From: Affinibrenneria salicis | GTDB lineage: Bacteria; Pseudomonadota; Gammaproteobacteria; Enterobacterales; Enterobacteriaceae | Direction: 5' to 3' | Assembly: GCF_008710095.1 (NCBI RefSeq) | Contig: NZ_VYKJ01000001.1 | Location: 930,001-994,000 of the forward strand | DNA length: 64,000 nt | Shown here: positions 46,856 through 61,727 of the stretch, piece after piece | Numbering within the stretch: the stretch's first letter is position 1 | How the letters are laid out: every line of letters begins with the position of its first letter | Program-made: the position numbers and the translations under genes | Notes under the pieces: generated by a model | The model's input: the letters and a program-made list of their open reading frames with translations, nothing else | What the model was told of the DNA's origin: nothing | The model's database searches: none

Positions 46856-47125
46856 TATACCCTTACATACTTCAAGCTGCAGGAGCGTTGGTTTTGTGAC
46901 TCGCCCCATCCATGGACTTGTCCTTGCAGGGCCGCCGCCAGCGGCGTTCAACTCGGCTCCCGACAGCGTTGTCGCGCTCTCCGGTCGCTTACTGGTATAA
47001 GCGCCAGGGGATTAATGGGAGATATCCCGTTTCTGCCCGAAGGTCGGCCGCCGGCAGGACGCATTCGTTGTCGACGAATGCGTCCTGCGTCACCGTCTTG
47101 CTGTCACTTGAATTATTTTGGGATA
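46856..47125. repeat. Enlarged ERIC-like element with internal insertions
   Basis: The left arm (46856-46907, TATACCCTTACATACTTCAAG) and right arm (47085-47125, ending ACTTGAATTATTTTGGGATA) flank a recognisable core at about 46983-47020 (CGCTTACTGGTATAAGCG then CCAGGGGATTA). About 70 extra bases lie left of the core and about 75 right of it. The right insertion holds a perfect hairpin (47054-47088). It is a tandem neighbour of the previous element. The spacer 46701-47164 is otherwise empty. Confidence 0.7.
47054..47088. other. Perfect 15-bp-stem hairpin inside the enlarged ERIC
   Basis: GCAGGACGCATTCGT pairs with ACGAATGCGTCCTGC around TGTCG. No U-tract follows on either strand. It lies 77 bp beyond the ygiM stop and could protect the 3' end of that mRNA. 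Confidence 0.85.
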
Positions 47126-47164
47126 TGCCCGGTTTACCGGCGCGCTGGCCGGTAAACTGCGCGG

Positions 47165-47785
47165 TCAGCCCATCCAGCGGTCGTTCTTCTTACGCCGCGG
47201 GATGATGTGCGGCAGGATCAGGCCCAGGATCAGACCGGCGCCGGCCACGCCGCCGCCGTACAGGAACCATTGCAAAATAATGGTGCGCTGCTTGTCATCC
47301 AACTGCACGTTGGCGGCGTCCACTTTTTTCTGCGCCACGATCAGCTGGTTCTTCAGATCCTGGTTTTCTTTCTGTAGCCCGCTGATTACGTTATCGCTGG
47401 CGGAAACCTTCTGCTGCATATCGGCCGTGCGCTGATTCCAGCTGCTATCGATATTGCTCAGTTTGCTGGTCAGCTCCCGCACCTGCTGTTCCAGTTCCGG
47501 CACCCGGGTACGCAGGCTGGGCGTTTCGTTCAGCTGACTGAGCGGGATCCAGTTGGTGCGATCTTTGGCGTCGCGCACCTGGGCGTAGCCCGCTTCTTCG
47601 TTAATACTCAGCACGGTGACTTCGTCGCCGGCGTTCAGCGTACCGGTTATGCGATATTGGTTGCCGGGGCCGCTGTGGACATAGGTCTGCAGTTCATCGG
47701 AAACGTAACGTCTCTCTTCCGCGTGCGCAGTCCAGGTTGCAGTCAAACTGAATAACGTAAAGCAAATAAGACGTAATTTCTGCAT
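47165..47785 (-). CDS. ygiM: TIGR04211 family SH3 domain protein YgiM
   Basis: The 206-residue protein has a signal peptide (about 1-22), a bacterial SH3 domain (about 26-90), a coiled coil (about 95-165) and one C-terminal membrane segment with a basic tail. This is the architecture of E. coli YgiM (206 residues), whose function is unknown. The cca-ygiM-ygiF-glnE-hldE group is kept as in E. coli. The 296-bp spacer to ygiF holds both divergent promoters; no further feature was recognised. Confidence 0.93.
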   Translation of the reverse strand: MQKLRLICFTLFSLTATWTAHAEERRYVSDELQTYVHSGPGNQYRITGTLNAGDEVTVLSINEEAGYAQVRDAKDRTNWIPLSQLNETPSLRTRVPELEQQVRELTSKLSNIDSSWNQRTADMQQKVSASDNVISGLQKENQDLKNQLIVAQKKVDAANVQLDDKQRTIILQWFLYGGGVAGAGLILGLILPHIIPRRKKNDRWMG

Positions 47786-48081
47786 AAGATCATCATGTTG
47801 CGTGAGTTGTCAGGTGATAGTAGTGGCTTAAGTCTGACGAGGCAATGAATAATCCGAAATGAGAACACTCTTACTCTTGCTTTCCTGTCCGCGCAGCGCG
47901 CCTTTCGCACGCCGATTTTTGCTCAGCGGATTGCGGCAACCGGAGGTAAGCTACGGTAATATGGTGTCTGCCGGCGCAGGCTCGCGTATCTCCTTCATCT
48001 TTCAGGTCGCCGGTATGCTGTCGGTGTTCATTACCCGGCCATGGTTCCGCATCCTGAAATCTATTAGGCATAGTCAATGTT

Positions 48082-49410
48082 ATGAGTGAAGAAATCGAAT
48101 TGAAGTTTATTGTTCATCCCGATCGCGTGGCGACATTGCCGGACTGGCTAACCGACTGGCGCAGCGACTACAGTCACGCGGAGCGCCATGGCAGTCAATC
48201 GCTGACCAATATTTATTATGAAACCGCCGATAATCTGCTGCGTCGTCACGGCATTGGCCTGCGTATTCGCGGGGCGAATCAGCGCTATGAGATGACAGTA
48301 AAAACCGCCGGCCGGGTGGTCGGCGGGCTGCATCAGCACCCGGAATATAACGTTGAGCTGCCGCGGGACGAGCTGGACCTGGCGCGTTTCCCGTCGGATA
48401 TCTGGCCGCCGGACGTAGACCCGGCCGCGCTGCAGCAGGCGCTGCAGCCGCTGTTTTGCACCGATTTTGTGCGTGAGACGTGGCTGGTGACTTACCGGCA
48501 AAGCGTGATTGAAATTGCCTTCGACCGCGGGGAAGTGCGCGCCGGGCAGCATAGCGAGCCGATTTGTGAACTGGAGATGGAGCTTAAGCTGGGGCAGGCC
48601 GACGATCTGCTGGCGCTGGCCGCCGAGATGGCCGAAGAAGATGGCCTGCGCCAGGGCAGCCTGAGCAAGGCGGCCAGGGGATATCATCTGGCCCGGCAGA
48701 CAATGCCGCGCCAGCCGTATCCGCTGGATATTCTGCTGGTCGAGCCGAAGGCCAGCATCGATCAGGGCATCGCGACGGCGCTGGAATCGGCGCTTCGCTA
48801 CTGGCAATACCATGAAGAACTGTGGGCCCGGGGGGATGAGAGCGCTCGCCAACGGCTACCGCAGGCCAGCGCGTTTATGCGCGAGTTATTGGTACTGATC
48901 GGCGGCGTGGTGCCGCGTAAGGTGACCACGCTGTTTCGGGCGGCGCTGACCGATCTGGAAAACCGCCTGGCGCAGCCCGGCGGCGCCGATCAAATTTGCT
49001 ATCGCGCCGGCTATCTGCAAAGCAAACTGATGTTGGCTTCCTGGGTGATCGGCACCGGCTGGCGCGATCATCTTGAGGGTAAAGCGCGCCTGCGTTTGCA
49101 GGGATCGTTTAAGCGATTCGCCGATATTATGCTGGGCCGTAACCTGGCCGAGTTGAAATCGGTATTCGGTCGCCGGCTAAGCGCGGACGAATATCTGCAG
49201 CAACAGCCGCGGCTGCAGCGGGCGGTCAACGCGTTTCTGATCTTATCCGGCGCTTATCAGGACGAGGCGCGGCCCTGGGTCGCCCACTGGCAGGCGCTAT
49301 GGCAGGCCGTCGCCGGGCCGCAGGCGGCGTCGCCGGATGAACTGGAAGAACGGCGCAAGCAGGCGCTGGCGCAGGCGCCATTCTGGCCGAACAGCGGCGC
49401 AGGACACTAA
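48082..49410 (+). CDS. ygiF: Inorganic triphosphatase YgiF (CYTH-CHAD)
   Basis: The 442-residue protein has an N-terminal CYTH domain with EIELKF (residues 4-9) and a C-terminal CHAD domain (about 220-430) rich in basic residues. E. coli YgiF hydrolyses inorganic tripolyphosphate; CHAD domains bind polyphosphate. It lies 50 bp before glnE, with a GC hairpin (49419-49438) in that spacer but no terminator. Confidence 0.95.
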   Translation: MSEEIELKFIVHPDRVATLPDWLTDWRSDYSHAERHGSQSLTNIYYETADNLLRRHGIGLRIRGANQRYEMTVKTAGRVVGGLHQHPEYNVELPRDELDLARFPSDIWPPDVDPAALQQALQPLFCTDFVRETWLVTYRQSVIEIAFDRGEVRAGQHSEPICELEMELKLGQADDLLALAAEMAEEDGLRQGSLSKAARGYHLARQTMPRQPYPLDILLVEPKASIDQGIATALESALRYWQYHEELWARGDESARQRLPQASAFMRELLVLIGGVVPRKVTTLFRAALTDLENRLAQPGGADQICYRAGYLQSKLMLASWVIGTGWRDHLEGKARLRLQGSFKRFADIMLGRNLAELKSVFGRRLSADEYLQQQPRLQRAVNAFLILSGAYQDEARPWVAHWQALWQAVAGPQAASPDELEERRKQALAQAPFWPNSGAGH

Positions 49411-49460
49411 GTAAGCGGGCCCGCCGTTCCGGGCGGGCGCTCAGGTTAAGGAACTCAGTC

Positions 49461-52319
49461 ATGTCCTCATATTTTCCATCCAACCGGGCGCTGTCGCCGC
49501 GTCTGTCGCAGCACGCCGAACAGGCCGTACAGCGCCTGCGCGACGCCGGCGTTATCGATGGCCCGGTGAGCCAGCCGGCGCTGGCGGTGCTGGCGCTGAG
49601 CGATTTTGCCGGCGATGCGTTGACCCGTTATCCGTCATGGTGGCAGGCGTTGCATCAGCAACCGCCGGAACCGGAAGAGTGGCGCTATTATCCTGACTGG
49701 CTGCGGCAGGAACTGGCCGGGGTACAGGACGAGGCCGCGCTGATGCGCGCGCTGCGCCAGTTTCGGCGGCGCATGCTGGTGCGCATCGCCTGGGGTCAGG
49801 TTGCGGGCGTCAGCAGTACCGAGCAGACGCTGCGCCAACTGAGCGAACTGGCCGAGACGATGATTGTCGCCGCCAGGGACTGGCTGTATCCGGTTTGCTG
49901 CCGGGAATGGGGCACGCCCTGTAACGCGCAGGGCGAAGCGCAGCCGTTGCTGATCCTGGGGATGGGAAAACTGGGCGGGGGCGAGCTTAACTTTTCGTCC
50001 GATATCGATCTGATTTTCGCCTACCCGGAAAATGGCCAGACGCGCGGCGGACGGCGCGAGCTGGACAACGCCCAGTTCTTTACCCGTATGGGGCAGCGTC
50101 TGATCAAAGTGCTGGATCAGCCAACCGTGGATGGTTTCGTCTATCGGGTCGATATGCGTTTGCGGCCGTTTGGCGACAGCGGGCCGCTGGTGCTCAGTTT
50201 CGCCGCGCTGGAGGACTATTACCAGGAGCAGGGGCGCGACTGGGAACGTTACGCGATGGTCAAAGCGCGTCTGATGGGCAGCGCCGACGATCGCTACAGC
50301 CAGGAGCTGCGCAGCACCCTGCGGCCGTTTGTGTTCCGGCGCTATATCGATTTCAGCGTGATCCAGTCCCTGCGCAATATGAAAAACATGATCGCGCGCG
50401 AGGTTCGCCGCCGCGACCTGCGCGACAACATCAAGCTGGGCGCCGGCGGGATCCGCGAGATCGAATTTATTACTCAGGTTTTTCAACTGATTCGCGGCGG
50501 GCGCGAACCCGGCTTGCAGGCGCGATCGCTGCTGCCGGCGCTGGCTACCGTGGGCGCGCTGGGCCTGTTGCCCATCGTCCAGGTGGATACCCTGCGCGAG
50601 GCTTACCTGTTTCTGCGCCGGCTGGAGAATCTGCTGCAGGCGATTGCCGATGAACAGACGCAGACCCTGCCGGCGGATGAACTCAATCAGGCCCGTCTGT
50701 GTTGGGGGATGGGGCTGGATAGCTGGGCCGAACTGCAGGCGGCGCTGGCCCGGCATAGCGGAGCGGTGCGCGATGTATTCAATGCGCTGATTGGCGACGA
50801 CGCGCCGGAAGGCGATGAAACGCCGGAGCGCCGTCAATACGTCAGCCTGTGGCAGGATATGCCGGAAGAAAACGAGCGAGCGGCGCTGACGCCGAATCTG
50901 GCGGAAGACGTGCGCGAGCGGTTGCTGCGCACGCTGAACGACTTTCGCAGCGACGTAAGCCGGCGCACCATCGGGCCGCGCGGGCGCGATGTGCTCGATC
51001 AGTTGATGCCGGCCCTGCTGGAGGAAACCTTTAATCAGCCGCGGGCGGATGAAGTGCTGTCGCGCCTGACGCCGTTGCTGCTGGCCATTGTGACCCGCAC
51101 TACCTATCTTGAGCTGTTGCTGGAGTCCCGTCCGGCGCTGGCGCAACTGATTCGTCTGTGCGCCGCCTCGCCGATGGTGGCCAGCCAGCTGGCGCGTTAT
51201 CCGTTGCTGCTGGATGAACTGTTGGATCCGACCACGCTGTACCAGCCCACCGCGCCCGATGCCTACCGCGACGAGTTGCGTCAGTATCTGCTGCGCGTAC
51301 CGGAAGACGACGAGGAACAGCAACTGGAAGCGGTGCGGCAGTTTAAACAGGCGCAATTGCTGCGCATCGCCGCCGGAGATATCGCCCAGGCGTTGCCGGT
51401 GATGAAGGTCAGCGATCATCTGACCTATCTGGCCGAGGCGATCATCGCCGCGGTGGTGCAGCAAGCCTGGCAACTGATGGTGACCCGCTACGGCCGGCCG
51501 GCGCACTTGAGCCAGGACGGCGGGTATGGTTTCGCCGTCATTGGCTACGGCAAGCTGGGCGGCTGGGAACTGGGGTACAGCTCCGATCTCGATCTGGTGT
51601 TTTTGCTCGACTGTCCGCCCGATGTGATGACCGACGGCGAACGCAGCATTGACGGCCGTCAGTTTTATCTGCGCCTCGCCCAGCGGGTGATGCACTTGTT
51701 CAGCACCCGCACCTCATCCGGCATTTTGTATGAAGTGGACGCGCGTCTGCGGCCGTCGGGCGCCGCCGGCATGCTGGTCAGTACGGTCGAGGCGTTTGCC
51801 GAATATCAGCAACAAGAGGCCTGGACCTGGGAACATCAGGCGCTGGTGCGCGCGCGCATGGTATACGGCGAAGACGCTATCCGGCGGCAGTTTGAAGCGA
51901 TCCGGCGCGATATTTTATGCCGTGAACGCGACGGCGAGACGCTGCGGCGCGAGGTGAGCGAGATGCGCGTCAAAATGCGCCAGCATCTGGCGAACAAAGA
52001 TCCGGCGCTGTTCGATCTCAAAACCGATGAGGGCGGTATTACCGATATCGAATTTATCGCCCAGTATCTGGTGCTGCGCTATGCGGCGCAGGAAGCGAAA
52101 CTGACCCGCTGGTCGGATAATGTGCGCATCCTGGAACTGATGGCGCAGTATGGCGTAATGGAAGAACAGGAGGCGCAGGCGCTGAAACTGGCCTATATCA
52201 CCCTGCGCGATGAGCTGCACCATCTGGCGCTGCAGGAGCGGTCGGCGAAGGTGGGCCGCGAGCATTTTCGCGCCGAACGCGAGCAGGTTCGGCTAAGCTG
52301 GAAGAAATGGCTGGGCTGA
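49461..52319 (+). CDS. glnE: Glutamine synthetase adenylyltransferase/deadenylase
   Basis: The 952-residue protein has two nucleotidyltransferase domains: the deadenylase half with [18 protein letters not shown] near 170-190 and the adenylylase half with [18 protein letters not shown] near 695-715. It adenylylates or releases AMP from glutamine synthetase in response to PII. E. coli GlnE is 946 residues. It is between ygiF and hldE, as in E. coli. Confidence 0.98.
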   Translation: MSSYFPSNRALSPRLSQHAEQAVQRLRDAGVIDGPVSQPALAVLALSDFAGDALTRYPSWWQALHQQPPEPEEWRYYPDWLRQELAGVQDEAALMRALRQFRRRMLVRIAWGQVAGVSSTEQTLRQLSELAETMIVAARDWLYPVCCREWGTPCNAQGEAQPLLILGMGKLGGGELNFSSDIDLIFAYPENGQTRGGRRELDNAQFFTRMGQRLIKVLDQPTVDGFVYRVDMRLRPFGDSGPLVLSFAALEDYYQEQGRDWERYAMVKARLMGSADDRYSQELRSTLRPFVFRRYIDFSVIQSLRNMKNMIAREVRRRDLRDNIKLGAGGIREIEFITQVFQLIRGGREPGLQARSLLPALATVGALGLLPIVQVDTLREAYLFLRRLENLLQAIADEQTQTLPADELNQARLCWGMGLDSWAELQAALARHSGAVRDVFNALIGDDAPEGDETPERRQYVSLWQDMPEENERAALTPNLAEDVRERLLRTLNDFRSDVSRRTIGPRGRDVLDQLMPALLEETFNQPRADEVLSRLTPLLLAIVTRTTYLELLLESRPALAQLIRLCAASPMVASQLARYPLLLDELLDPTTLYQPTAPDAYRDELRQYLLRVPEDDEEQQLEAVRQFKQAQLLRIAAGDIAQALPVMKVSDHLTYLAEAIIAAVVQQAWQLMVTRYGRPAHLSQDGGYGFAVIGYGKLGGWELGYSSDLDLVFLLDCPPDVMTDGERSIDGRQFYLRLAQRVMHLFSTRTSSGILYEVDARLRPSGAAGMLVSTVEAFAEYQQQEAWTWEHQALVRARMVYGEDAIRRQFEAIRRDILCRERDGETLRREVSEMRVKMRQHLANKDPALFDLKTDEGGITDIEFIAQYLVLRYAAQEAKLTRWSDNVRILELMAQYGVMEEQEAQALKLAYITLRDELHHLALQERSAKVGREHFRAEREQVRLSWKKWLG

Positions 52320-52436
52320 GAATTGCTTCGCATTCTGTTAAGCCGGTGCGGGGTAACCGGGCCGCCTGTGATATTATCGCGCGCACTATTTTCTGGTTCA
52401 GCGGGGTGATCCCGTGTGAAGTTAGGGGACTAAATA

Positions 52437-55900
<3,464 letters not shown>

Positions 55901-55903
55901 CCG

Positions 55904-56119
55904 ATGGAAAAGCAGGATCTGCTGGATATCGCCAATACTAAAATGCCGTTCGGCAAATATCAGGGACGGGTGTTGATCGATCTGCCGGAAGAGTACCTGC
56001 TATGGTTTGCCCGTAAAAACGAGTTTCCGCGCGGGCGGCTGGGTCAACTGATGGAGATGGCGCTGGCCATCAGGATCGAAGGGCTGGAAGGCCTGGTCAA
56101 ACCGCTTAAGCGCGCTTAA
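55904..56119 (+). CDS. ypeB: DUF3820 family protein YpeB
   Basis: The 71-residue protein matches the small YpeB/DUF3820 family (blocks MPFGKYQGR and LPEEYLLWFARK). The function is unknown. It begins 3 bases after the ligA stop and is co-transcribed; the ligA-ypeB pair is conserved in E. coli. A terminator follows. Confidence 0.93.
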   Translation: MEKQDLLDIANTKMPFGKYQGRVLIDLPEEYLLWFARKNEFPRGRLGQLMEMALAIRIEGLEGLVKPLKRA

Positions 56120-56126
56120 CCGAGAA

Positions 56127-56150
56127 GGGCATGTTTCCATGCCCGGTTTT
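56127..56150 (+). terminator. Terminator of hldE-ligA-ypeB
   Basis: GGGCATG pairs with CATGCCC around TTTC, followed by GGTTTTATT. It lies 8 bases after the ypeB stop. Confidence 0.75.
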
Positions 56151-56216
56151 ATTGCGTTATCTTTCCGGCGGCGGCATGCAGTCTGCCGGCAGCCGGAAAT
56201 CTAGCGCCGATAGCGG

Positions 56217-56576
56217 TTAAACATACACATCGATCTGATTCTGATCCGTCGGGCGATTGACTCCCTCCTTCACACTCTCCAGAGCGGTGCTGCCGATCTG
56301 CTGGTCCTGTTGCGCCTGCGACTTTTGCACCTGCTCGTTTTGCAGGCGGGCTATCTGCGCCTGCAGCGCTTCGATCTGCGCCTGGATCATTTCCTGTTGC
56401 TGTTCAATGGCCTGGCGCTGTTCATCGCTGGTGGCGCTGGTAGCTGAGTCCGCCAGCTTTGACGCCTGTTCCGTCAGTTTTTCGATCTGACGGGTCAGTT
56501 TAGCAATGGATTGAGCATTGCTGCTGCTGCTGCCGCCAGAACTGACGGCAGAGACGGAGGTAACAGTACTGGACAT
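56217..56576 (-). CDS. flxA: FlxA-like protein
   Basis: The 119-residue protein has a Ser-rich N-terminus and a Gln-rich coiled coil (about 28-95, IAKLTRQIEKLTEQ and QEMIQAQIEALQAQIARLQ). It resembles E. coli FlxA (110 residues), a class 3 flagellar-regulon gene of unknown function. The start at 56576 is set by AGGGAGA 6-7 bases upstream. A sigma-28-like promoter lies 43 bp before it. Confidence 0.78.
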   Translation of the reverse strand: MSSTVTSVSAVSSGGSSSSNAQSIAKLTRQIEKLTEQASKLADSATSATSDEQRQAIEQQQEMIQAQIEALQAQIARLQNEQVQKSQAQQDQQIGSTALESVKEGVNRPTDQNQIDVYV

Positions 56577-56618
56577 AAAAAGTCTCCCTGTACGCTGCAC
56601 GGTATTGTGCCTGATAGG

Positions 56619-56645
56619 CTATCGGCAGCGACGGCGAAAAAATCA
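56619..56645 (-). promoter_or_regulatory. Sigma-28 (FliA) promoter of flxA
   Basis: On the minus strand TGATTTTT, 11 bases, GCCGATAG. The -10 matches 7 of 8 and the -35 5 of 8 positions of TAAAGTTT-N11-GCCGATAA. It is correctly placed before flxA. Confidence 0.7.
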
Positions 56646-56712
56646 GTGATTTTACGTTTTTCTGTCATTCCGACGCGGCGTTTGGCCGTTTGCGCGCGTC
56701 GCTCGCTATCCG

Positions 56713-58254
56713 TCAGTCCGCTTTACCGTAGACATGTACCGCTTTATCCAGCCGGATGGCCTGATTTTGCAGGTCGGCGGCGACGCTGGACGACAGCGTG
56801 ACCAGCTCGGCGTTCTGCTGCGTCATCTCCTCAATGTGAGCAATCGAGGTATTGATTAAGGTGAGCGCGGCGGTCTGTTCATGCGCGGCATGGCTGATCT
56901 CCTTAATCAGCGCCGAGACGTCCAGCACCTCCTTAACGATGTGCTGAATGTGCTTCGTCGCGTTTTCCACCATCTGCTCGCCGGTTTTAACGCTTTCGAC
57001 ATTTGCATCGATCAGCGTTTTGATCTCGCCGGCGGCGGCGGCGGAGTGCTGGGCCAGATTGCGCACTTCGGCCGCCACCACGGCGAAGCCGCGGCCTTCC
57101 ACGCCGGCGCGCGCCGCTTCAACCGCGGCGTTGAGCGCCAGGATATTGGTCTGAAACGCGATACTATCAATGACGCCGATAATATCGACGATTTTGCTGC
57201 TGGCGCCGGAGATGGCGTTCATCACGCCGCTGGTTTCCTGCATCACCTCGCCGCCTTTTACTGCGGCTATGCTGGCGCGTTCGGCCAGTCCGGTGGCCTG
57301 CACTGCGGTTTCGCTGCTTTGCTCGACCGCGCCGGTAATTTGTTCGATGGCGGCGGCGGTTTGCTGCAGGCTGCCGGCGGTCTCTTCGGTACGCCCATTC
57401 AGATTGATATTACTCTCGCTTAGCTGCTGGCTGACGTCGCGCATGCCTTTTACCTGGGTGCTGACGTCATTGACCAGCGAGCGGAGGTTCAGACTGAACT
57501 GGTTGACGATGCGCGCCAGCAAACCGATTTCGTCCACCCGATTGACGGCAAGATGACCGATTTTTTTGCCGGAGACCACGTCCTGGGCCTGATGCAGGAT
57601 TTGCTGCAGCGGCCGGCTGATTTGCCGTTGAAGATAGGCATCCAGCAGCGCAAACAGCGCGAGAGTCAAGGCGCACAGCCAGGCCGGCGACATCCCGGCG
57701 CCGGCGCAGCTGAGGGGAACAATTGCGCCGGCGATCAGCGCGCTGCGCAACCGCCAGCGAACGGATAGCTTTTGCCACAGCGACAGCGGAGACAGCAGGC
57801 CGCTGCGCACCACCAGCCCTTTATATAACTTTCGTTTGCCGGCTTTGCCTTTCTGCAGGGCGCTATAGAGCGGTTCGGCCGCTTTTATCTCTTGCGCGGA
57901 GGGCGTGTTGCGCACGGAAATATAGCCGCTGAGCTGTTCATGGTGATAAACCGGCGTGACATTCGCCCGTACCCAATAGTAATCGCCGTTTTTGCGCCGG
58001 TTTTTAACCAAACCGGTCCATGAGTCGCCCTGCTGGAGCGTAAACCACATATCGGCAAAGGCCTCAACCGGCATATCAGGGTGCCGCACAATATTATGCG
58101 GCTGTCCGATAAGTTCCGACTCGTCAAAACCGCTGGCGTCGATAAAAGCCGAGTTAGCATAAGTTATATAGCTGTTAACATCAGTGGTAGACATTAACGT
58201 GGTGTCAACATTAAGCGAATATTCTTGTTGTGTGATCGGTGTGTTAATTCTCAT
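56713..58254 (-). CDS. aer: Aerotaxis receptor, PAS-domain methyl-accepting protein
   Basis: The 513-residue protein has an N-terminal PAS domain (about 10-120), an F1 linker, a membrane segment near 180-205, a HAMP domain and a signalling domain containing [19 protein letters not shown]. Aer senses the redox state through FAD bound to PAS and signals to CheA. E. coli Aer is 506 residues. No MCP C-terminal NWETF-type tether is present. A sigma-28-like promoter lies 232 bp upstream. Confidence 0.92.
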   Translation of the reverse strand: MRINTPITQQEYSLNVDTTLMSTTDVNSYITYANSAFIDASGFDESELIGQPHNIVRHPDMPVEAFADMWFTLQQGDSWTGLVKNRRKNGDYYWVRANVTPVYHHEQLSGYISVRNTPSAQEIKAAEPLYSALQKGKAGKRKLYKGLVVRSGLLSPLSLWQKLSVRWRLRSALIAGAIVPLSCAGAGMSPAWLCALTLALFALLDAYLQRQISRPLQQILHQAQDVVSGKKIGHLAVNRVDEIGLLARIVNQFSLNLRSLVNDVSTQVKGMRDVSQQLSESNINLNGRTEETAGSLQQTAAAIEQITGAVEQSSETAVQATGLAERASIAAVKGGEVMQETSGVMNAISGASSKIVDIIGVIDSIAFQTNILALNAAVEAARAGVEGRGFAVVAAEVRNLAQHSAAAAGEIKTLIDANVESVKTGEQMVENATKHIQHIVKEVLDVSALIKEISHAAHEQTAALTLINTSIAHIEEMTQQNAELVTLSSSVAADLQNQAIRLDKAVHVYGKAD

Positions 58255-58485
58255 TTAAACCCCAGCGTTATTTTTTCAGAAATATTTATAAGTAAAGCCA
58301 AACAGATTATTGGGAGATTTAATATCACTTCGGGTCGTTGACAGGGCGCGTTATTAGAGAGCGCGCAGCAGGGAACGCGGCGGCGTAGCCCCTCATGGCG
58401 GCAGACCCGGCGCTCCGAAGTTTACCGGCGAGTTTGTCAGCAACCTCAGGGGATTTAATCTCTCCTTTGATAAGGCAATCATTCA

Positions 58486-58512
58486 TTATCGGTCCGTAGT
58501 TAAAAAAATTTA
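58486..58512 (-). promoter_or_regulatory. Sigma-28 (FliA) promoter upstream of aer
   Basis: On the minus strand TAAATTTT, 11 bases, ACCGATAA; both hexamer-like boxes match 7 of 8 consensus positions. It would give a leader of about 225 bases before aer. The rest of 58255-58931 shows only AT-rich stretches (58500-58720) and no supported gene. Confidence 0.65.
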
Positions 58513-58931
58513 TATCTGAAGTTCGGATGCGTGTATTTTTGCGAAAAAAGGAGGGTGAGGATTAAAAAGAATAAACGAATTCGTTAATGGACTATTGGCT
58601 TTGCGCTGCCGCTAAAGAGGGGGAGCCAATATGATATTTTTCTTACGCGCTAATGTTTCGGGGAATTAATGATTATTGTTAGCACGCTATAGGTGAAATA
58701 ATCTTATATCCGTGATACTCCGGACTATCAATATCCGGCAAATCCGTGCGCCAAATAATTCGGGGCGCAGGACGCGGCAAAGAGAGCGACAAATCCGTCC
58801 GGAACGGATTTTAACGCCGCGGGCGGCGGCTCCGCAGAGGCACGGGAACGGGCCGAATAATTGAGCGCAGCTGACGCCCTGCGGTTTGCCGCCCGGCGTG
58901 TCTATCAGACGCAGGAATGTATTTTATCCCG

Positions 58932-61667
58932 CTATGTCGACAGCCAGGGACGCGCGGCTGCGGTTACGTTGTCTATTTCGTCCAGTAGCTCCAGCCATTC
59001 GGGTTCCAGTTCGTTCAGGCTGACGCCCTGGCGCAGTTGTTGCTCCAGTTGGTTGCACAGTTGTTTCAGACGCGGTACGCCGCTATAGCTGCTGCTGCCG
59101 TGCAGCTTATGAATCAGATCGACGATGCCGTCGTCCGGTTGACCGTTTAGAATCGCCCCGACCCGCTCACGCACCTGCGGCAGGAAGTCGAGCAGCATGC
59201 GCAGTAAATCGCGCGCCAGATCGCTCTTATTCGCCGCCTGGCTCAGCGCCAGTTCCCAGTCCAGCGAGGGCGCGATCGGCGGGACGGCGGATTTTCTGGC
59301 GAGGTGGCGAGCCAGCAGATTTCTCAGCATCTGCTCATCGATCGGTTTAGCCAGATAATCCGCCATACCGGCCTGCTGCAGGCTGTCGCACTCGCCGTTC
59401 AGACTGTGCGCGGTGACCGCGACGATTGGCGTCAGCGCGTGCAGCGGCAACTGGTGGATCAGTTCGGCGGCGCGGATGCCGTCCATCTCCGGCATCTGAA
59501 TATCCATTAAGATGATATCCAGCGGGCCGCGGCGCGCCAGCGCCACCGCCTGCGCGCCGTTGTCGCACAGGATCACCTTGTCCACCAGTTCGTCCAGCAG
59601 GGTGCCGATCAGCTTCAGGTTGGCCGGATTATCGTCCACCGCCATAACGGTGAGCGGCAGGCGGCCGGCGGGCGCCGCCGTCAGGGGTGAGGGATGAGGC
59701 GACGGCAGTCCGGCGTGCGGAAAGAACGCGCCGGACTGCAACAGCGGCAGCAGGCGGCAGGCGGAGATGGGTTTAACCAGACAGCTGTGAATGCCGAAGC
59801 TTTTCAACTGTTCCGCATCCAGCTGCGCCAGGCTGGGAATGGCGAGGATCACGCACGGCGCGCGTTTGCACGCCTCGCGCAGCGCCGGCATATAGCCGAT
59901 CAGCGTATTGCGCCAGGCGACCGGTACGCCGAACAGCAGGACATCGAACGGCTGGTCGGGCAACTGATCGAGAGCCGGGCTGTAGCTTACCGCCAGCGGC
60001 GTATCGTGCAGGATATCCAGCGTGGCCTGGGCGGCGGCCGGGTTCTCCTCCACATAGGCCAGACGACGGCCGCGCAGCGCGTCGTTAGCGCCGCGCGTCG
60101 ACAGCGCGTTCGGGTTGAGCGTCAGCCTCAGGTTGAACCAGAAAGTGGTGCCTTTGCCCGGCTGGCTGTCAAAGCGAATGTCGCCGCCCATTTCGCGCAC
60201 CAGCCGTTGGGTGATCACCAGCCCCAGACCGGTGCCGCCATGGCGACGCGAGATGCTGGCGTCGGCCTGACGGAAGGCCTGAAACAGCTGCGACTGCTGC
60301 TGCCCGGTGATGCCGATGCCGCTATCCTGAATTTGTAGCGCCAGCTCGACCTGATGGTGATCCTGCCGGCGCTTTTCCAGCCGGATATCGATGTTGCCCT
60401 TTTCGGTGAACTTGATGGCGTTGCCCAGCAGGTTAGTAATTATCTGCTGCAGACGCATCGGGTCGCCTATGTACTGTTCGGGAATATCCGGCTGGATATT
60501 CAGCGTCAGCTCCAGCCCCTTTTCATGCGCGGTATGGGCCAGCAGCAGCACCACTTCGTCGATCGTCACGTGCAGGGAAAAGGGCACATTTTCCAGCACC
60601 AGCTTGCCGGCCTCCAGTTTGGAGAAGTCCAGGACGTCATTGATGATGGTGAGTAAATTATTGGCCGAGCGTTCGATGGTGTGCAGGTAGTCGGCCTGGG
60701 TCGGCGTCAGCGCCGTTTTCAGCGTCTGGCGGGTAAAACCGATCACGCCGTTGAGCGGGGTGCGCAGCTCATGCGACATGTTGGCCAGGAACTCGGATTT
60801 AATGCGCGCCGCTTCCTGCGCACGCTTTTTCGCCAGGTCCAGCTCAACGTTTTGAATCTCCATCTGCTCCAGCGTTTCGCGCAGATCGTAGGTCGCCTGA
60901 TCGATATTCTGCTGCATCTCCTCATGGTAGGCGGTCAGCGACATGGCCATTGAGTTAATGCCGTTTTTCAGCATATCCAGCTCGCCCAGCATAAACCCTT
61001 CGACCCGGCTGTCGAGCTGGCCGCGCCGGATGCGATCGACGGTATTGACCATGTGGCGAATGGGCGTGGTGACATCGTGCATCAGGCGCCAGGCGAACAG
61101 CATGGCGATCACCAGACAGAGCAGCATCAACAGACCGGCGGTAAAGATCTCGCGGTATTGCTGCAGTTTTACCGAATCCAGAGCCAGTTCGATGGCGATA
61201 TAGCCTATCGGGCTATTGCTGGAGGCCAGCGCGCTATCCGGGCCCACCTCGCCGTCGCTGCTGATCGGCATATGCAGAATCAGCGCGTTGCCGCTGCGGC
61301 TCTGCGTCAGCGCGTTCGGCACCGGCGCATCGTCGGACAGATGCATGAGATTATTGGTGTTGCGCGGATTGGTGGTGACGAACAGACGGTTTTGCGCGTC
61401 ATAAATACTGATCGCCCGGACAATGCTGGAGTGGCGCCGGTGCAGAACGTTAACCAGCTTCCTGACCGAGTCCTGCTGGTGCTGCATCATGGCCCAGGCG
61501 CTGGAGATAGCCAGCGGTTCGATGATGCTGGCGCCGGCGTCGGCCAGTTCGAACTGCAACTGGTTATAGCGATGGATGACGAAGAAGGTACTGAGCAGCA
61601 AACCGATCATCAGCGTCGGGGCCAGGATCAGTATCATCATACGCGCGCGCAGACTATATTTGGTCAT
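58932..61667 (-). CDS. barA: Hybrid sensor histidine kinase BarA
   Basis: The 911-residue protein has a membrane segment near 10-32, a periplasmic domain, a second segment near 170-195, HAMP, a transmitter with [18 protein letters not shown]-binding boxes, a receiver with [14 protein letters not shown] and a C-terminal HPt domain ([12 protein letters not shown]). BarA phosphorylates UvrY/GacA, which induces CsrB-type RNAs; in soft-rot bacteria this controls virulence enzymes. E. coli BarA is 918 residues. It is divergent from rlmD, as in E. coli. Confidence 0.97.
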   Translation of the reverse strand: MTKYSLRARMMILILAPTLMIGLLLSTFFVIHRYNQLQFELADAGASIIEPLAISSAWAMMQHQQDSVRKLVNVLHRRHSSIVRAISIYDAQNRLFVTTNPRNTNNLMHLSDDAPVPNALTQSRSGNALILHMPISSDGEVGPDSALASSNSPIGYIAIELALDSVKLQQYREIFTAGLLMLLCLVIAMLFAWRLMHDVTTPIRHMVNTVDRIRRGQLDSRVEGFMLGELDMLKNGINSMAMSLTAYHEEMQQNIDQATYDLRETLEQMEIQNVELDLAKKRAQEAARIKSEFLANMSHELRTPLNGVIGFTRQTLKTALTPTQADYLHTIERSANNLLTIINDVLDFSKLEAGKLVLENVPFSLHVTIDEVVLLLAHTAHEKGLELTLNIQPDIPEQYIGDPMRLQQIITNLLGNAIKFTEKGNIDIRLEKRRQDHHQVELALQIQDSGIGITGQQQSQLFQAFRQADASISRRHGGTGLGLVITQRLVREMGGDIRFDSQPGKGTTFWFNLRLTLNPNALSTRGANDALRGRRLAYVEENPAAAQATLDILHDTPLAVSYSPALDQLPDQPFDVLLFGVPVAWRNTLIGYMPALREACKRAPCVILAIPSLAQLDAEQLKSFGIHSCLVKPISACRLLPLLQSGAFFPHAGLPSPHPSPLTAAPAGRLPLTVMAVDDNPANLKLIGTLLDELVDKVILCDNGAQAVALARRGPLDIILMDIQMPEMDGIRAAELIHQLPLHALTPIVAVTAHSLNGECDSLQQAGMADYLAKPIDEQMLRNLLARHLARKSAVPPIAPSLDWELALSQAANKSDLARDLLRMLLDFLPQVRERVGAILNGQPDDGIVDLIHKLHGSSSYSGVPRLKQLCNQLEQQLRQGVSLNELEPEWLELLDEIDNVTAAARPWLST

Positions 61668-61727
61668 GGGAGTCCAATGTGGGAGAATTAAACGCTGAGG
61701 CTCAGCTTAAACGTTATTGAGTAATAA

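Noticed and set aside
49635..51695. Long minus-strand frame opposite glnE
   Set aside because: It mirrors a high-GC coding gene, has no family-like blocks and overlaps a certain gene completely.
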